Shown here in pieces: positions 12,216 through 23,830 of a stretch of 64,000 bases of DNA (within the stretch, counting starts at the first letter, position 1; each line of letters opens with the position of its first letter). This DNA comes from Perognathus longimembris pacificus (lineage: Eukaryota > Chordata > Mammalia > Rodentia > Heteromyidae), in assembly GCF_023159225.1 (NCBI RefSeq), contig NC_063181.1:13351606-13415605 (forward strand). Reading direction: 5' to 3'. The position numbers and the translations under genes are program-made. Under the pieces are notes generated by a model that saw nothing but the letters and a program-made list of their open reading frames with translations, made no database searches and was not told the DNA's origin.

Positions 12216-12727
12216 GTCTAAAATGCTTCAGGAAAGCTGCTCAAGTTTGAGTGCAATCTTACAAATTTGGAATATTTTACAGGACTTACATAACTTCTTT
12301 GAGTGCTTGGGCAGATGGAGTTCTCTCTCTCTCTCTCTTTCTGCCTCTCTAAACTCTGCCTGCCTGTTTGTGATACCAATATTGGTTTAACATCTGTTTT
12401 GAAAGACACAATGAAAGGTTTTCTGTTCTTGTTATTGATATTTGTTAAGCTTGGAGATTCAGTTAAGTTCTGCTTGATGTTGGCTAAATCCTGTTTTCTC
12501 TAGCATTTGACCATGTGGTGGACAATAGAATTGGTTTTAGCAAATGCCATCTTGGTTCCATCAAGGTTCCAAAAACTCTTGGAGGTGGAGTCCCATCCAT
12601 CCCCCAGGTAATGGGCGTGCCAAATTCCTCAAGGCTGGGCAGGGATGTGGACACTCAAGCTCCCGATAACCCTGACCCCACCCTGAACTCTGTAACTGTG
12701 GCCTTGCAATTCAAATGTGCCTTGCAG
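12216..12727 (+). other. ERV interior, no recognisable protein
   Basis: Internal proviral sequence. A short open frame at 12160-12390 (ILQIWNILQDLHNFFECLG) could be a retroviral relic, but I cannot assign it to gag or another protein. Confidence 0.4.
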
Positions 12728-12934
12728 GGGCTGGGGATGTAGCCTAGTGGCAAGAGTGCCTGCCTCGGATACACGAGGCCCTAGGTTCGATTCCCCAGCA
12801 CCACATATACAGAAAACGGCCAGAAGCGGCGCTGTGGCTCAAGTGGCAGAGTGCTAGCCTTGAGCGGGAAGAAGCCAGGGACAGTGCTCAGGCCCTGAGT
12901 CCAAGGCCCAGGACTGGCCAAAAAAAAAAAAAAA
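12728..12934 (+). mobile_element. IDL-type dimeric SINE inside the ERV
   Basis: Full-length: ID-like left monomer with TAGCCTAGTGG A box and GGTTCGATTCC B box, then the second monomer (GGCGCTGTGGCTCAAGTGGC), then a pure A tail. A direct repeat ATGTGCCTTGCA flanks it (12716-12727 and 12933-12944). It is younger than the provirus. Confidence 0.95.
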
Positions 12935-12944
12935 TGTGCCTTGC

Positions 12945-14829
12945 AATTCAAATGCTGGAAGGTGAAGGTGTCTTGCTGTGAGCCTGCTAAGGCTCTGACC
13001 AGCTCCACTGCCATTAAGCCGTGCCACGTGTCTGTTCATGTCCTGTCTCCCATCTCCTGGAGCTTCTCTGGTCATAGCATCCCACTTCAGCTCCCCATTG
13101 GAGCTGAACTGGTTTCTCAAAATGTGGCTTCTCCATTTCCTCGCCGGATAATCTGTGAAAATTTTTGTTTGCCAGACCACGTGGTTCTAAAATATGGGCA
13201 AAATAATATCATTTTGCCACTGGAATTCCAGAAAACTTACATGGCCAAGTTAAAAGAAAAAAATTCTAAGCACACCCCAAAGCTGTGCACAACTGTCTGT
13301 ATGTCTGTCTGTATGTCTGTTGGTAAAACATGTAAAAACTGGCATCATGGTTTCAAAATTACTTGCTTTTGACTACTATTTTAACTTACTTTAAGTCTTG
13401 TGTTAAACTGATCTTTACAGCCTGTGGGTGGAGTCACAGTGAACAGCCTGGAGGCAATCATGACTCTTATCACCTGACTCCGTGCCAAAAGAAAAAAACC
13501 CAGGTGTTAAACCCAAACTGATCATGTTTGGGTACAAGCAAAATGTGTCTAAGAAAAACTCCAAAAGGTTCAAATATGCAGCATGTGGTATAAGTACAAT
13601 GATGTAAAACCAGTGTGTTATTCTTTATGTCTTCTATGCTAAAAGTAAAGTGTACATCTGATCCTGACAACTCTTTGGTATAGACTAAGATTTTGCTTCT
13701 CCATTTTTCTCTCCTGTGCTCTCATAAACTCTTTAAGATCAAGGGACCAGAATCATTTTGGATTGAGTGTGCAAATGTGGCTGCTAACCTCGATTTTCCT
13801 GACCCAGGATTAATATTTTGCTTTATAAGATGCAGGTTGACATGTGTATTAGCTGCGTGGACTGTAGCAGTCCATGGCTACAGGAAGCTGCCTCCACAGT
13901 CTGCTCCCAAACTGCCTGGTTTCACTACTAGTGATTCCTTATTCTCTCTCTCTTACATGGAAAACCGCTCAGGGAATCTAGCAGTCCTGTGAAGATTTTG
14001 AGAGGCCCAGAGTGCTCCTGCCCTGGTTTCCTGCGCCCCCCCCGCCCCCCAGATTAGAGTTGGGCTTATAGCAGGCCTATCATGACAGAGTTGCAACTGA
14101 GACTTAGTCCAAGGTTAAAAGCTTCAGAGTTGTGTTTGGTGGCCACAGGCTTGCATTGTTGTAGCATTGGTGTCTTCCCCCTCCATGTTTCAGGAACTGT
14201 TGTGGCTGCTGCAGAGAGAAGACTTGGTTGGTCTTTGGTCTGTGTGGATTTTGTGAAGATGGTTAAAGGCCCAAGCCTTCTAAAATCTTTTTAAGTTGTC
14301 ACCCTGCTTAAACCAGTAGGGCATCAGCCTACAAAAGCCAGAGTACTCAGAGTAAGCAACCAGGGAATACTGGGAGATTTCAAATGTCTTTAATCAGTCT
14401 GTGTAGAATTTTGCAGGCAACCCAGCAGGAGGTGTGACAATCTATCCAGGGGACTCTGAGAGATGCCACTACAGCCTTGCCCAGATCCAACCCATCTCTC
14501 CTGCCTGCCTCAATCACACATGACTAATGAAGCCTGAGGATTTGGGATGGAAGACACAGCCACTTTGGATCCACTGAAGCTGAGACTTTTACATTGTCCT
14601 GACCCTTTGCCCTCTTGATTGTTATTCATTTGTGTTCTCTTCCACCTGCCAGTAAATAATGATTTGAGTTGATGGCACATGGATCTCATTCAGTCTGCTG
14701 TTCTCTAAATGTTACATCAGAACTCTGGCAAGTATTTGTTGGTCAGTTCTCAACAAGTTACAGGTAAGCTCTACTCCTATTGTTCTCCTGTTGCTTTAAT
14801 TGGAAATAAAAAGGGCTTTTATGGCTAAG
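12945..14829 (+). other. ERV interior, no recognisable protein
   Basis: Continues the proviral interior. Small open frames (e.g. 12941-13372, 143 codons) show no retroviral motif that I can name. A C-rich run lies at 14033-14052. Confidence 0.45.
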
Positions 14830-15057
14830 ACTCCTTGGATTGCAGTTTGAAGCCAGCCCATGCAGAAAAAATATCCTTCTAAAACTTCATCTCCCAACTA
14901 ACCAACAAAGATCCAGACTGCAAGCTTGGCTCAAGGGAACAAGCCAAATGCTGAAAGCGACAGCGTGGCTCAAGTGGTAGAGCACTAGCCTGGAGCAGAA
15001 ATGCTCAGGGACAGTGCCTAGTCCTTGAGTTCAAACCCCGTGAATGCCAACTCAGAC
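14830..15057 (+). mobile_element. B1-dID SINE relic inside the ERV
   Basis: Degenerate copy. TTGCAGTTTGAAGCCAGCCC (about 14838) is the end of the B1 half. GCGTGGCTCAAGTGGTAGAG (14963) through GAGTTCAAACCCC (15027) is the ID half. The order and spacing fit B1-dID. Its high divergence compared with the fresh LTRs means it may have been part of the element when it inserted rather than arriving later. Confidence 0.65.
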
Positions 15058-15894
15058 AAGGTATCCAAGCAATGAGCACCTCCAGGATGGGGTCAATCCT
15101 GACAACGAGGAACCATGGAGAGGAGTAAGAGGAGATGAAGTCTCATCTTAAATGAAGTCAATTTAAACTTGCCCTTTCAAAATTAGTCAGAGCTGGGAGA
15201 TCAAGAGGAATAGTTGTTTACCCACCTAATGTCCATACCTGTCCACAGAAACTTGCATTCTTGCCTTTGTTACTTGCTATATATATATATATATCGCCTC
15301 TGACTGGTTACTCCCAACCAGGCCACTATCCCTAAACACTTCCTTCCTGCCCCCAGTCCAGTTATTCCTCCTTCCTTGTAATGGGCCACAATTGGGTTTA
15401 TGTTCCAAATGGAACTTTTATGGCTTATGTCCAGGGTGTGTTCTCCCATGTTGTTCATGTTAACTGGTCCTGTGAACTTGTCAGCCTTTTGCCTGACCTT
15501 TTCAGAAGTCTCTTTTAACAGGATAGCATCCCTCACCAAGGTCGCCACCTGGGAACTTGCAGTTCAAGGCCATCCTCTTACTACACTGCTCTGCCCAGCA
15601 CATATCTGGACGCTGAAGACCCCAGCCCTAGTGACTCCTTGATGTGCCCAAGCTGCAGGAGGTAGCCAGAGGAGATTTTGACACTCATTGGCCCTGATAA
15701 CCATTCTCGTGGAAATGATGAGGACTTTTACCAACCAAACTGTCAAACAAATACTTCTTGGACAGTACCAGTCCAAGGGAGGAAACAGGGACCCCTGACT
15801 ACTTCACCCCTTTACAGCAGGAAGTAGCTCCAGAAGAAACAACCTCTGCTCATACTCCTGGCCTGGTACCCCTCCTCTGTTATTAATAAACAAC

Positions 15895-15905
15895 AAATGG
15901 GGGAA
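15895..15905 (+). other. ERV polypurine tract
   Basis: AAATGGGGGAA directly upstream of the 3' LTR; plus-strand primer site for retroviral reverse transcription. An AATAAA at about 15884 lies just ahead of it. Confidence 0.8.
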
Positions 15906-16174
15906 TGTTAGCATTTCCCTAGCCTCAGGTCCTCAGCTCCTCCCACTAGCCCCCAGATCCACCCATACCTAATGAGCCACTCCTACTCACTACCTACCTA
16001 CTTCCCCTTTACCTCCCTAGAGAGAAGCTGCCACCTGGATAAGGTGCAGATGCCATGTAGCTCCCTCTCCCTTGGGAACTATGGCCCCACTAGTTAACCT
16101 CCTTATGAACCTTCTTCTCCTGTCTGTGATTATCTCCACATGGTCCTCTGGGATGGCCAGGACCTATGCTTTCA
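15906..16174 (+). repeat. ERV 3' LTR
   Basis: 269 bp, aligned over its whole length to the 5' LTR. Its AATAAA equivalent is changed to AGTTAA, so this LTR probably could not terminate transcription at that point. The host repeat AACTT follows. Confidence 0.93.
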
Positions 16175-16479
16175 AACTTGCTAAAAATATCTCCTTAATA
16201 TTTTTATTTTATAAACTTTAACATAGTATTATACAATATATGACTTTTCTGTGTAGCTGTGTTTCATAAACTATAATGAATATCAGTCATGAAATATTCA
16301 ATATATATTTTCTCTCTCTTGCTGTCCCTCTTTATCTTCAATACATCTAGTCTCTCCCCTTGCTCTCTTTGCCCTAGTTTTTTTATTTATTGTAAATATA
16401 AATAATTTCCTTTATTTATCATTTAAATACACACTGCTGTGGTATAAATAATATCAAAAATTAAAACTTATTCACTCCC

Positions 16480-17367
16480 AAAAAGTAGAATGGAAGAATG
16501 ACAGCCTTTTCAACAAATGGTGCTGCCAGAATTGGCTAAACAAGTGTAGAAAACTAAATTTAGACCCTTATATCACCCTGCAGAAGAATCAATTCCAAAT
16601 GGATCAAAGACCTTGAGATAAAAGCAGACACCCTGAAAATATTACAGGAAGGAATAGGAAAAATGCTAGGGCTCCTTGACATGCATGGAAACTTTCTTAA
16701 TAAAGACCCAGAAACAAAATAAATCAAAGAAAGATTGGACAATGGGATTGCATTAACCTGCGGAGCTTCTGCATGGCAAAGGACATAGCTAGCAAAATAA
16801 ATAGGAAGTCCACAGACGGGGAGAAGATTCACTAGCCATTTAACATACAAGGCCTTCTTACCTAAAATACACCTATAGCTCAAGAAAATAAATTTCCCAC
16901 ACACAAACCCCCTAAGAAACAACCCCCCCATTAACAAGTGGGCTAAAGACTTAAAGAGGGATACTACTCTGAAGAGGAAATATGAATGGCCAAGAAACAC
17001 ATGAAGAGATGCTCAACATCTCTGGTCATAAAATAAATGTAAATCAAAACATTGAAATTCCACTTCACACCAGTTAGAATGGCCATTGTCAAGAAATCTA
17101 ACAACCAGTACTGGTGGGGATGTGGCCAAACTGCAACACTACTACACTATTGATAGACATATAAACTGGTACCACCACTCTGGAAAACAGTATGGAGATT
17201 CCTCAAAAGACTAAACATAGAGCTGCCCTATGATCCAGCAATCCAACTTCTGGGCATTTACCCAAATGATCACAAACAAGGCCATGCCATGCTCATTGCA
17301 TCATTGTTTACCATAGCTAAGATTCGGAACCAATTCAGATACTCATCAGTAGATGAACAGATCAAGA

Positions 17368-17416
<49 letters not shown>

Positions 17417-18010
17417 GAAGTTCTATGTCCCTGTCAAAAACAATGCCATTGTCCCATTCATAAGGAAATGGAAGGACCTGGAAAAATGATATTAAGTGAA
17501 GTAAGAGAAATCTGAAGAAAAGTAGGTTGCATGGTTTCCCTCATTTGTAAGAGCTAGAATCTGTCTATGGAGATTCTTCACAGGGGATCTCAACAAACCC
17601 ATTGCTTAATATGTAGGACCATATATATTGAAGTATATCCACATGTGTTCTGAGATGGAAACAAGAGGTTTTTATTATGTCCTATACATTGTTTATTTTA
17701 TCTCATTTCTCTTAATTTTCTGTATCTTGTGTTTTGTATATAAGATTATTTGACCAGGGGAAGGGAAAGAGACTCATAGAACCAGTAGGTCCAAGGATGA
17801 AATAAGGCAAATTGACACTAAGTTGGATATCAATTTGGAATACTAAGTTGGAACTTGCGGGGTGGGGAATAGGGAGGGTTTTGCAGGATAAAATGAAGGA
17901 TGGAGTAAGAGTGTTCAAAAACAAATGTAATCATTACCTTCCTTATTTATGTAACTGAAATCCCCCCAATTCCCGCTAATCACCTTTTCAATAAATATTT
18001 TTAAAAAAGA
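16480..18010 (+). mobile_element. L1 LINE, 5'-truncated
   Basis: The 3' end of an L1. It starts in late ORF2 (AATGACAGCCTTTTCAACAA, NGAA-type segment), continues through the C-terminal region (SIDEQIKR-like part near 17350) and the 3'UTR to AATAAATATTTTTAAAAAAG at about 17990-18010. Frameshifts and stops are present. A (CA)n microsatellite has expanded inside it at 17371-17414. It differs from the 1-5260 L1 in its 3'UTR, so it belongs to another, probably older, subfamily. Confidence 0.9.
17371..17414 (+). repeat. (CA)n microsatellite
   Basis: About 22 uninterrupted CA units within the L1 ORF2 relic, at the place where L1 copies usually read ACAAATGG. Confidence 0.98.
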
Positions 18011-18153
18011 TTTGCTCCTCAGATGCAATAGTCTCCTTTCTAGTTCTCAATCACCTGGGGATGACTGCATGCATAGCACAGGTTTGGAGAGCAAACAACT
18101 CTATAAGAGTATGATTCTAGAAAAGAATACCAGACAAAACAATGCTAGAATTC

Positions 18154-18367
18154 TTTTTTTTTTTTTTTTTTTTTTTTGCCAGTCCTGGGGCTTGGACTCA
18201 GGGACTGAGCACTGTCCCTAACTTCTTTTTGCTCAAGACTAGCACTCTGCCACTTGAGTCACAGCGCCTTTCTGGCCTTTTCTATATATGTGGTGCTGGG
18301 GAATTGAACCCAAGGCCTCATGTATACGGGGCAAGCACTCTTGCCAGTAGGCCATATCCCCAGCCCC
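18154..18367 (-). mobile_element. IDL-type dimeric SINE
   Basis: Full-length minus-strand copy with a 24-base T-run (A-tail) at its left end. The repeat ACAATGCTAGAATTCT (18138-18153) recurs with one mismatch after the element (18368-18383). Confidence 0.95.
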
Positions 18368-20274
18368 ACAATGCTACAATTCTAAAGCAAGTTTGTGTTG
18401 TTCTTCTTTACAATTTTAAGTCAAGATGATTGTTCCTTTGACTGATGTTTTACTTGGGGCAGCAGAATTTGCAATGTCTCTCCTCTAGTTTGGTAAAGAG
18501 ATAGGGGTCTACTTCCATGGATGTGGAAAAAGCCACCTCACAATTCTTTGCCAAATACATGAAAAGTGTTTCCTTCTAGGAATGTGCCACTCCTCTGTAG
18601 GATGTGACTAATCAAGAATCATGGCACAGCTTTTATATTTTCATCTATGTATAGAGGCATGAATGATGGTGTCATCATTTACAGCACAGCTAGTAACTTC
18701 ATACCCTTTGTTTCATCATATGCCTAGAAGAGATAAATGGTTCTGGCTGACTCAAAGCTTTGCACCATTACAATGGCAATGTCCACTCAATAACTCTAAC
18801 CAGTTTACATATTTATCTTAGTCTTAGTCATGACACCTCATGAAACAAGAATCTGTGAAATATGAAAGGTTCCTCATGAATTTAAAAGATAAACTAAAGA
18901 TGGATGGTGAAGTCAAGTGTGTGAACAGATGTTCATTTCTCTATGTTAGCCTCTAGACCACAGTATCCGTTAGGGAAAAAAAAATCACTGCAATTGCTCC
19001 AAGCCTGACCTACATTACACAGCTTTATAAAGAGAGCTACTCTTTTCATTCTTTATACCATCATCAAATTCTTCAATCTGTACTATCAATGTAAATAAAA
19101 CATAATATGTCTAATCTATCACTGACTTGTGAGTACACTTTCCAGGTGACCCACAGCGGATCTGCAGATGTATTTTACTGTGCCATAATTTGGCACATCA
19201 CAATTTTCACTCAACATCAGATCCCACTGGGATCAAGAACGGCAAGAAAATTGTCAAATATTTCAATTTATCATTCTGTTACCCAGAATCTCTTCTCCCT
19301 TGGGCCCCCAAAGAGTTGTATGCAACGAGATCTCAGACAAGATTAAATGGTGACAGGAATCTTGATACACATCAAAACACTTTGAGACCTCAAACAAAAT
19401 GTCATTGCCCCGAAGCAGGTAAACTTATTAAAAGAGAACTCCATGATACCAAAGAATGTAAAAAAAGTCTTTGCTATTAAATATCACCTTCCATCTGAGA
19501 AATATTCCAAATCCAAAAAAGCTTTTTCCCCCACAAATGTGCCATTTGTGAAATACAGGAAATTGCCGATTAATTTCCCGATAGCCAAGGCACAGTTTTG
19601 TTTTAGAACACGCAATACTGAAAAATAAGATGATTGCTGCTCTGAGCTTATTTTATCATCCATTTCAAGCTGCCTATCCCACAGTCTACATTTCCTACTG
19701 TATCATTGCTTCCTCTCTTATTATCTGTAGGAGGTTTCCTGTTAGTTAATGATGACGTGTAGTTTATTAACATATGTTTCTAGACGTTTACTTTATGAAG
19801 AGGGGAGTCAGTGTCAAATTTCAGAGGGCTAGAATATTTTGGAAGCAATATAGGAAATGGACAGGATGCTTGTATGAAAGACAGAAACCAACTTAGATAT
19901 TGAGCTCATGGGAGCTGGAGCTAAAACTACTCTTAGGAAGGCAGGTGTGCATATTTCCACTCTAATGCTCCACAATTGACATGAGTCACTAGTTTTCATT
20001 GAGCCATGAACAGTTTCTCTTCACACAGGCAGATGTACATTTGTCTATGATCTTCCTTGAGTTTCTCTTCTAGTAAGTTCGATGATAATCACTACTTCAC
20101 AACTTGGGCTTGAATTAGTTACATTCTTTCAACCTCCCAAATGTACAAGAAAAAAAAGTTTTTTCCAGTTTGCTTTCAAACAAGGCCATGATTTTAAATC
20201 TTGAATCTCTTTGTCCTTCACTGTTGCCACAAATTCTATTAAATCGGAAATAAAGAGTTTCATGGACTTTCCTT
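18368..20274. other. Intergenic, no feature recognised
   Basis: Beyond the SINE target duplication I see unique-looking AT-rich DNA. Small overlapping open frames at 19107-19628 have no recognisable product. Confidence 0.5.
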
Positions 20275-20360
20275 TTCTGGCTAACTTCAAACTGTGATCC
20301 TCAGATCTCAGCATTTGGAGTAACTAGGATTACAGGAGGGAGCCACCAGTGCCTGGCAAG
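20275..20360 (-). mobile_element. B1-dID SINE fragment (B1 half)
   Basis: Only the 7SL-derived end is left: complement of CTTCAAACTGTGATCCTCAG ... GATTACAGGAGGGAGCCACC ... GCCTGGC. The ID half is absent or unrecognisable. Confidence 0.75.
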
Positions 20361-22079
20361 AACTGGATGTTAATGCTTTCTTAGGAGCTTTACAGGCACA
20401 CCCATCTGCTTCACACAGTGTATTAGATTTTTGTGAACCCATCTTATCACTTCTCCAGGCTTATCTTCCCATCCCATTACTTCATATCCTACTCAGCAAT
20501 CGTGCCGTTCTGCTGTATTGATCAGCTTTCCATTGATTTTTGGCATTTATTCATACTATTCTACCAAAAGGGTACTATGCCTTCCTGCTCTTTTTGCATC
20601 TGATTAAATCTTCATGATACTTATGGTTTTCATTTGGTGATTTTCTATCAATGCAAAAATTACATTTTAATTATTCATTACTTTATCCGGTTTTCCCTTC
20701 TTGTTAGGACCCACTGCACTCATTATGAGCAGGGCTTTTGTCTGTATTGCAACACTTCACATGCTCTTGGCAATGAGAGCAACACGATAAATGCTTATTA
20801 AAGAAATGAGAACAAATGTATGTCTGTCAACATGGTCTCCGTGAAATCTAAACAACTCATTTCAGAGAATCAAATGCACTTTTATTGCTAAAGTGAATAA
20901 TTGTTTACATTTTATTTGCATCTTGCCACTAATGAATGCTGTTGTCTTATATTTTTCCTATAAAGCTTGATTCTATTTTCTTCCACTAATGACTATTTCC
21001 TTCCTTTTATGCACAATGGATTATATTATTAGCCCGGAGGAAAAGGAGTTGTAAATAGCAGTTATTTTTTTCCCCCAAGGACTTCAAGGGTTTCATGGGA
21101 AAGACAAAGTCATAAAAGAAGGAAGCCAATCATCACAATGGAGAAGTAGGTACCACTTCCATAGTGGCAGGCTGGTATATATATACTAACACTGATGAAC
21201 AGTACTGGCTTCTTGCTCCACATCACCTTCGCTCAGGCACACAAAGACTCTACATTGCAGGAATGATCATGGAGTGTACTTCTCTAGATGAAGCGTGTCT
21301 CAGCCCTTCACCTGGGTTAAGAAGGCCAGACATCCATCATCCTCTCAGGAGAGTAAGTATATCCAAGAGGGGCCTAGGAATTAAATATGAATGAAATGAA
21401 TCTTTTGGAGGGGGCACTGTTCTGAGACTAGAGGATCGGTTAGTATTATGCAGGTGGAGAGAGATGGTTACAGACATGATGCCACAGCATGGAAGCAAAT
21501 AAGAGTACTCCATGCTATCTGGCAGACCAGCATGTGGATAGGTATGGAGTTGAGTGGATTGGAGAAGCATCCTGAGGTTTGGGAAGTGATTGGAAATCAT
21601 GAATTTACCCAGGCTGGGAAGGCAATCAGGTATATATGGTGCTAATAATAGCAGTGACTGTTCAAAGAAGCTCTGGTGGAAGTTGAGACTGGGAGAGTCT
21701 TATTAAAGAAGAGTGAGATGCTAAGGGACTATAATAGCATTCCTATTGAAAAGTGTTAAGAGGATTAATTTTTTTAAAGACTGTCTTCTCTTATGCTGCT
21801 TCCATTTTACTGACTGCCTCATGAGTAAATCCAAGTAATTGGCCTTTGATACAACTGCAAGTTTCTTCTGCATACAGGGGAAATTATTCAACTGAGACAA
21901 ATTAAGAATTTGAAAAAAGGTCAACTGTAACTTTCGTTTTTACAGCATATTACTCTCATTGCCATTTCTGTGACATCGTACCATTATTAACTTCCCTATC
22001 ACATCATCACGAAAAATGAGAAACATTCATCTTGAAAAATGATAAGTAATAGATGTCCAAAAGGAATTTAGTATTCTAA
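20361..22079. other. Intergenic, no feature recognised
   Basis: No exon or recognisable element. Short open frames at 21164-21645 carry no motif. Confidence 0.5.
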
Positions 22080-22322
22080 AGCCAGGTGCTGGTGGTTCAC
22101 ACCCATAATCCTAGCTACTCAGGATGTTGAGATCAGAGGATCTCTGTTCAAAGCCAGCCCTGGCAGGAAAGTCTGTGAGACTCTTATCTCCTATTAACCA
22201 CCAAAAAACCAGGAGTGGAGCTGTGGCTCCCAGTGGTAGATGCTAGCTGTGAACATAAAAGCTCAGGGACAGTGCTCAGGCCCTGAGTTCAGGCCCCGTG
22301 CTTGACAAATAAAATAAATAAT
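22080..22322 (+). mobile_element. B1-dID dimeric SINE
   Basis: Plus-strand copy: B1 half (GGTGGTTCACACCCATAATC) then ID half (GGAGCTGTGGCTCCCAGTGG, GAGTTCAGGCCCCG) and an AAATAAAATAAAT tail. Confidence 0.9.
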
Positions 22323-22793
22323 ATTCTTTCCACTGGCTCTTATCCAGTAGGTTAGAGTGATGTGATCTCTGTTTATCCGCTTAGTTGTAGTTTCTACAAC
22401 TTAAAAGAGGAGCTAAGTCAGGTTACTTTATTAAAATCTTTGTAGCATCTAATCATGCAGTGATTGCTATTTTTTTTTAAAGAATGTTATTTCTCTTCTT
22501 ATCCACAGTTTGCTATTCTAGAGCATATGTCTTCAGGATCTCTTCTTGCTTTAGTTTTTCAAGGGTGATACAAAATGAAAGTAGTCATAACTGAGACAAC
22601 CAAATAGAAATAGACAAGTTCAAAGATGTTATCACCTTTATGTTATTAAAGGAGAAATTTTTAGATGTGCCTTTTGAGTTTGGGAATGGTCTTAGTAAAC
22701 CATCCCTGGCAAAAAGCAAAAGGTAGTTTGGCTTGGCTAGTAGACTTTATCATCTAAGTGAATAGATGTGAGAGTAACAGAAAAGTAAAAGAA
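22323..22793. other. Intergenic, nothing recognised
   Basis: 470 bp between two B1-dID copies without a recognisable feature. Confidence 0.5.
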
Positions 22794-23048
22794 AGCTGGC
22801 TGCTGGTGGCTCGCATCTGTAATCTTACCTATTCAGGAGGCTGAGATGTAAGGACTGCAGCTTGAAGCCAGCCAAAATTGAAAAGTCCCATGTGTCTTAC
22901 GTCCAATTAACTACTCAAAAACAAGACGTTGAGCTGAGGTTCAAAGTGGTAGAGTGCTAGCTAGCCTTGAGCACAAGAGCTCAGAGACAGTGCCCAGGCC
23001 CTGAGTTCAAACCCCACAATCAAACAACAACAACAACAACAACAACAA
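22794..23048 (+). mobile_element. B1-dID dimeric SINE
   Basis: Plus-strand copy, B1 half from GGCTGCTGGTGGCTCGCATC and ID half through GAGTTCAAACCCCAC. The tail has become a (CAA)n tract at about 23023-23047. The ID half contains a small duplication (GCTAGCTAGC). Confidence 0.9.
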
Positions 23049-23466
23049 AAAGCAAAACTGAGAGCCAAAATGTAAAATGCTGAATCAAGTATATCAGTAT
23101 AGGAGTCTTGATTGAAGCATGAATCAGCAATGACTAAGTCAGCATGAGTGAGCTAGAGGCAGAGTTCTACCATATAGCCTACCTGACATGTTACTATCTA
23201 ATTTATATCAGGAAACCTGGGCACAGTTAAAGGAATTTTGTTTAAAGGAATACCTGCCAAAGTCCAGTAGAAATATGTAACATTAACCTCACTACACTAA
23301 AGTAACACAGAGTTATTTATATGCAGTTCTTTATCAAAGTTAAATAAAAAAGTAATGTAGGAATTTCAAAACATATCAAGTGGAAATTTAGAAAAAAGTT
23401 TAAAATCTCACCACTGCAACCTATATGTAAGTGTTCTATAAAAGTGAATAAAGTGATGCTCTTTCT
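23049..23466. other. Intergenic, nothing recognised
   Basis: About 420 bp of AT-rich sequence with no recognisable feature. Confidence 0.5.
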
Positions 23467-23678
23467 TTCTTTTTTTTTTTTGCCAGTCCCGGGGCTTGAA
23501 CTCAGGGTCTAAGCACTGTCCCTGGCTTTTTTTTTTTTTTGCTCAAGGCTAGCACTCTACCACTTGAGCCACAGTGCCACTTCTGGCTTTTTCTATATAT
23601 GTGGTGCTGAGGAATTGAACTCAGGGCTTTATGTATACAAGGCAAACACTCTTGCAACTAGGCCATATTCCCAGCCCT
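23467..23678 (-). mobile_element. IDL-type dimeric SINE
   Basis: Minus-strand full-length copy. It has two T-runs: the A-tail at about 23467-23481 and a second, expanded run at 23527-23540 inside the right monomer. Confidence 0.93.
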
Positions 23679-23689
23679 AAGAAACGAAT

Positions 23690-23830
23690 ATGTATATATA
23701 CATATATATATATTTCCATGTGTGCTTATATACATAGATGTATGTTTACTATGTGCATGAATTTGTATATATTTAAAATATACATATTCATGTATACATA
23801 CATATATACATGTATATACAGTTATGTAAA
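23690..23830. repeat. (TA/CATA)-rich low-complexity tract
   Basis: Imperfect alternating TA, TATACA and CATATA units. Confidence 0.8.

Larger units (their letters stand above)
11220..16174 (+). mobile_element. Endogenous retrovirus with two LTRs, no intact genes
   Basis: A full proviral structure: 5' LTR (11220-11483), primer binding site (11485-11502), about 4.4 kb of internal DNA, polypurine tract (15895-15905) and 3' LTR (15906-16174). The LTRs start TG and end CA. The host repeat AACTT is present on both sides (11215-11219 and 16175-16179), a 5-bp target duplication. The primer site matches the 3' end of tRNA-Phe except for one missing A; IAP-type class II elements use this tRNA. I could not recognise gag, protease, pol or env reading frames in the interior, so it looks like a non-autonomous or heavily deleted element mobilised by a relative. 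Two SINEs have since inserted. Confidence 0.9.

Noticed and set aside
12728..12800. tRNA gene (good A and B boxes)
   Set aside because: These are the tRNA-like left monomers of dispersed SINEs with A tails and target duplications, not tRNA genes.
17289..17489. Protein with His-Thr repeats
   Set aside because: Translation of a (CA)n microsatellite within an L1 relic.
22080..23048. Two repeats with spacing as a CRISPR-like array
   Set aside because: They are two independent B1-dID SINE copies in a mammalian genome.
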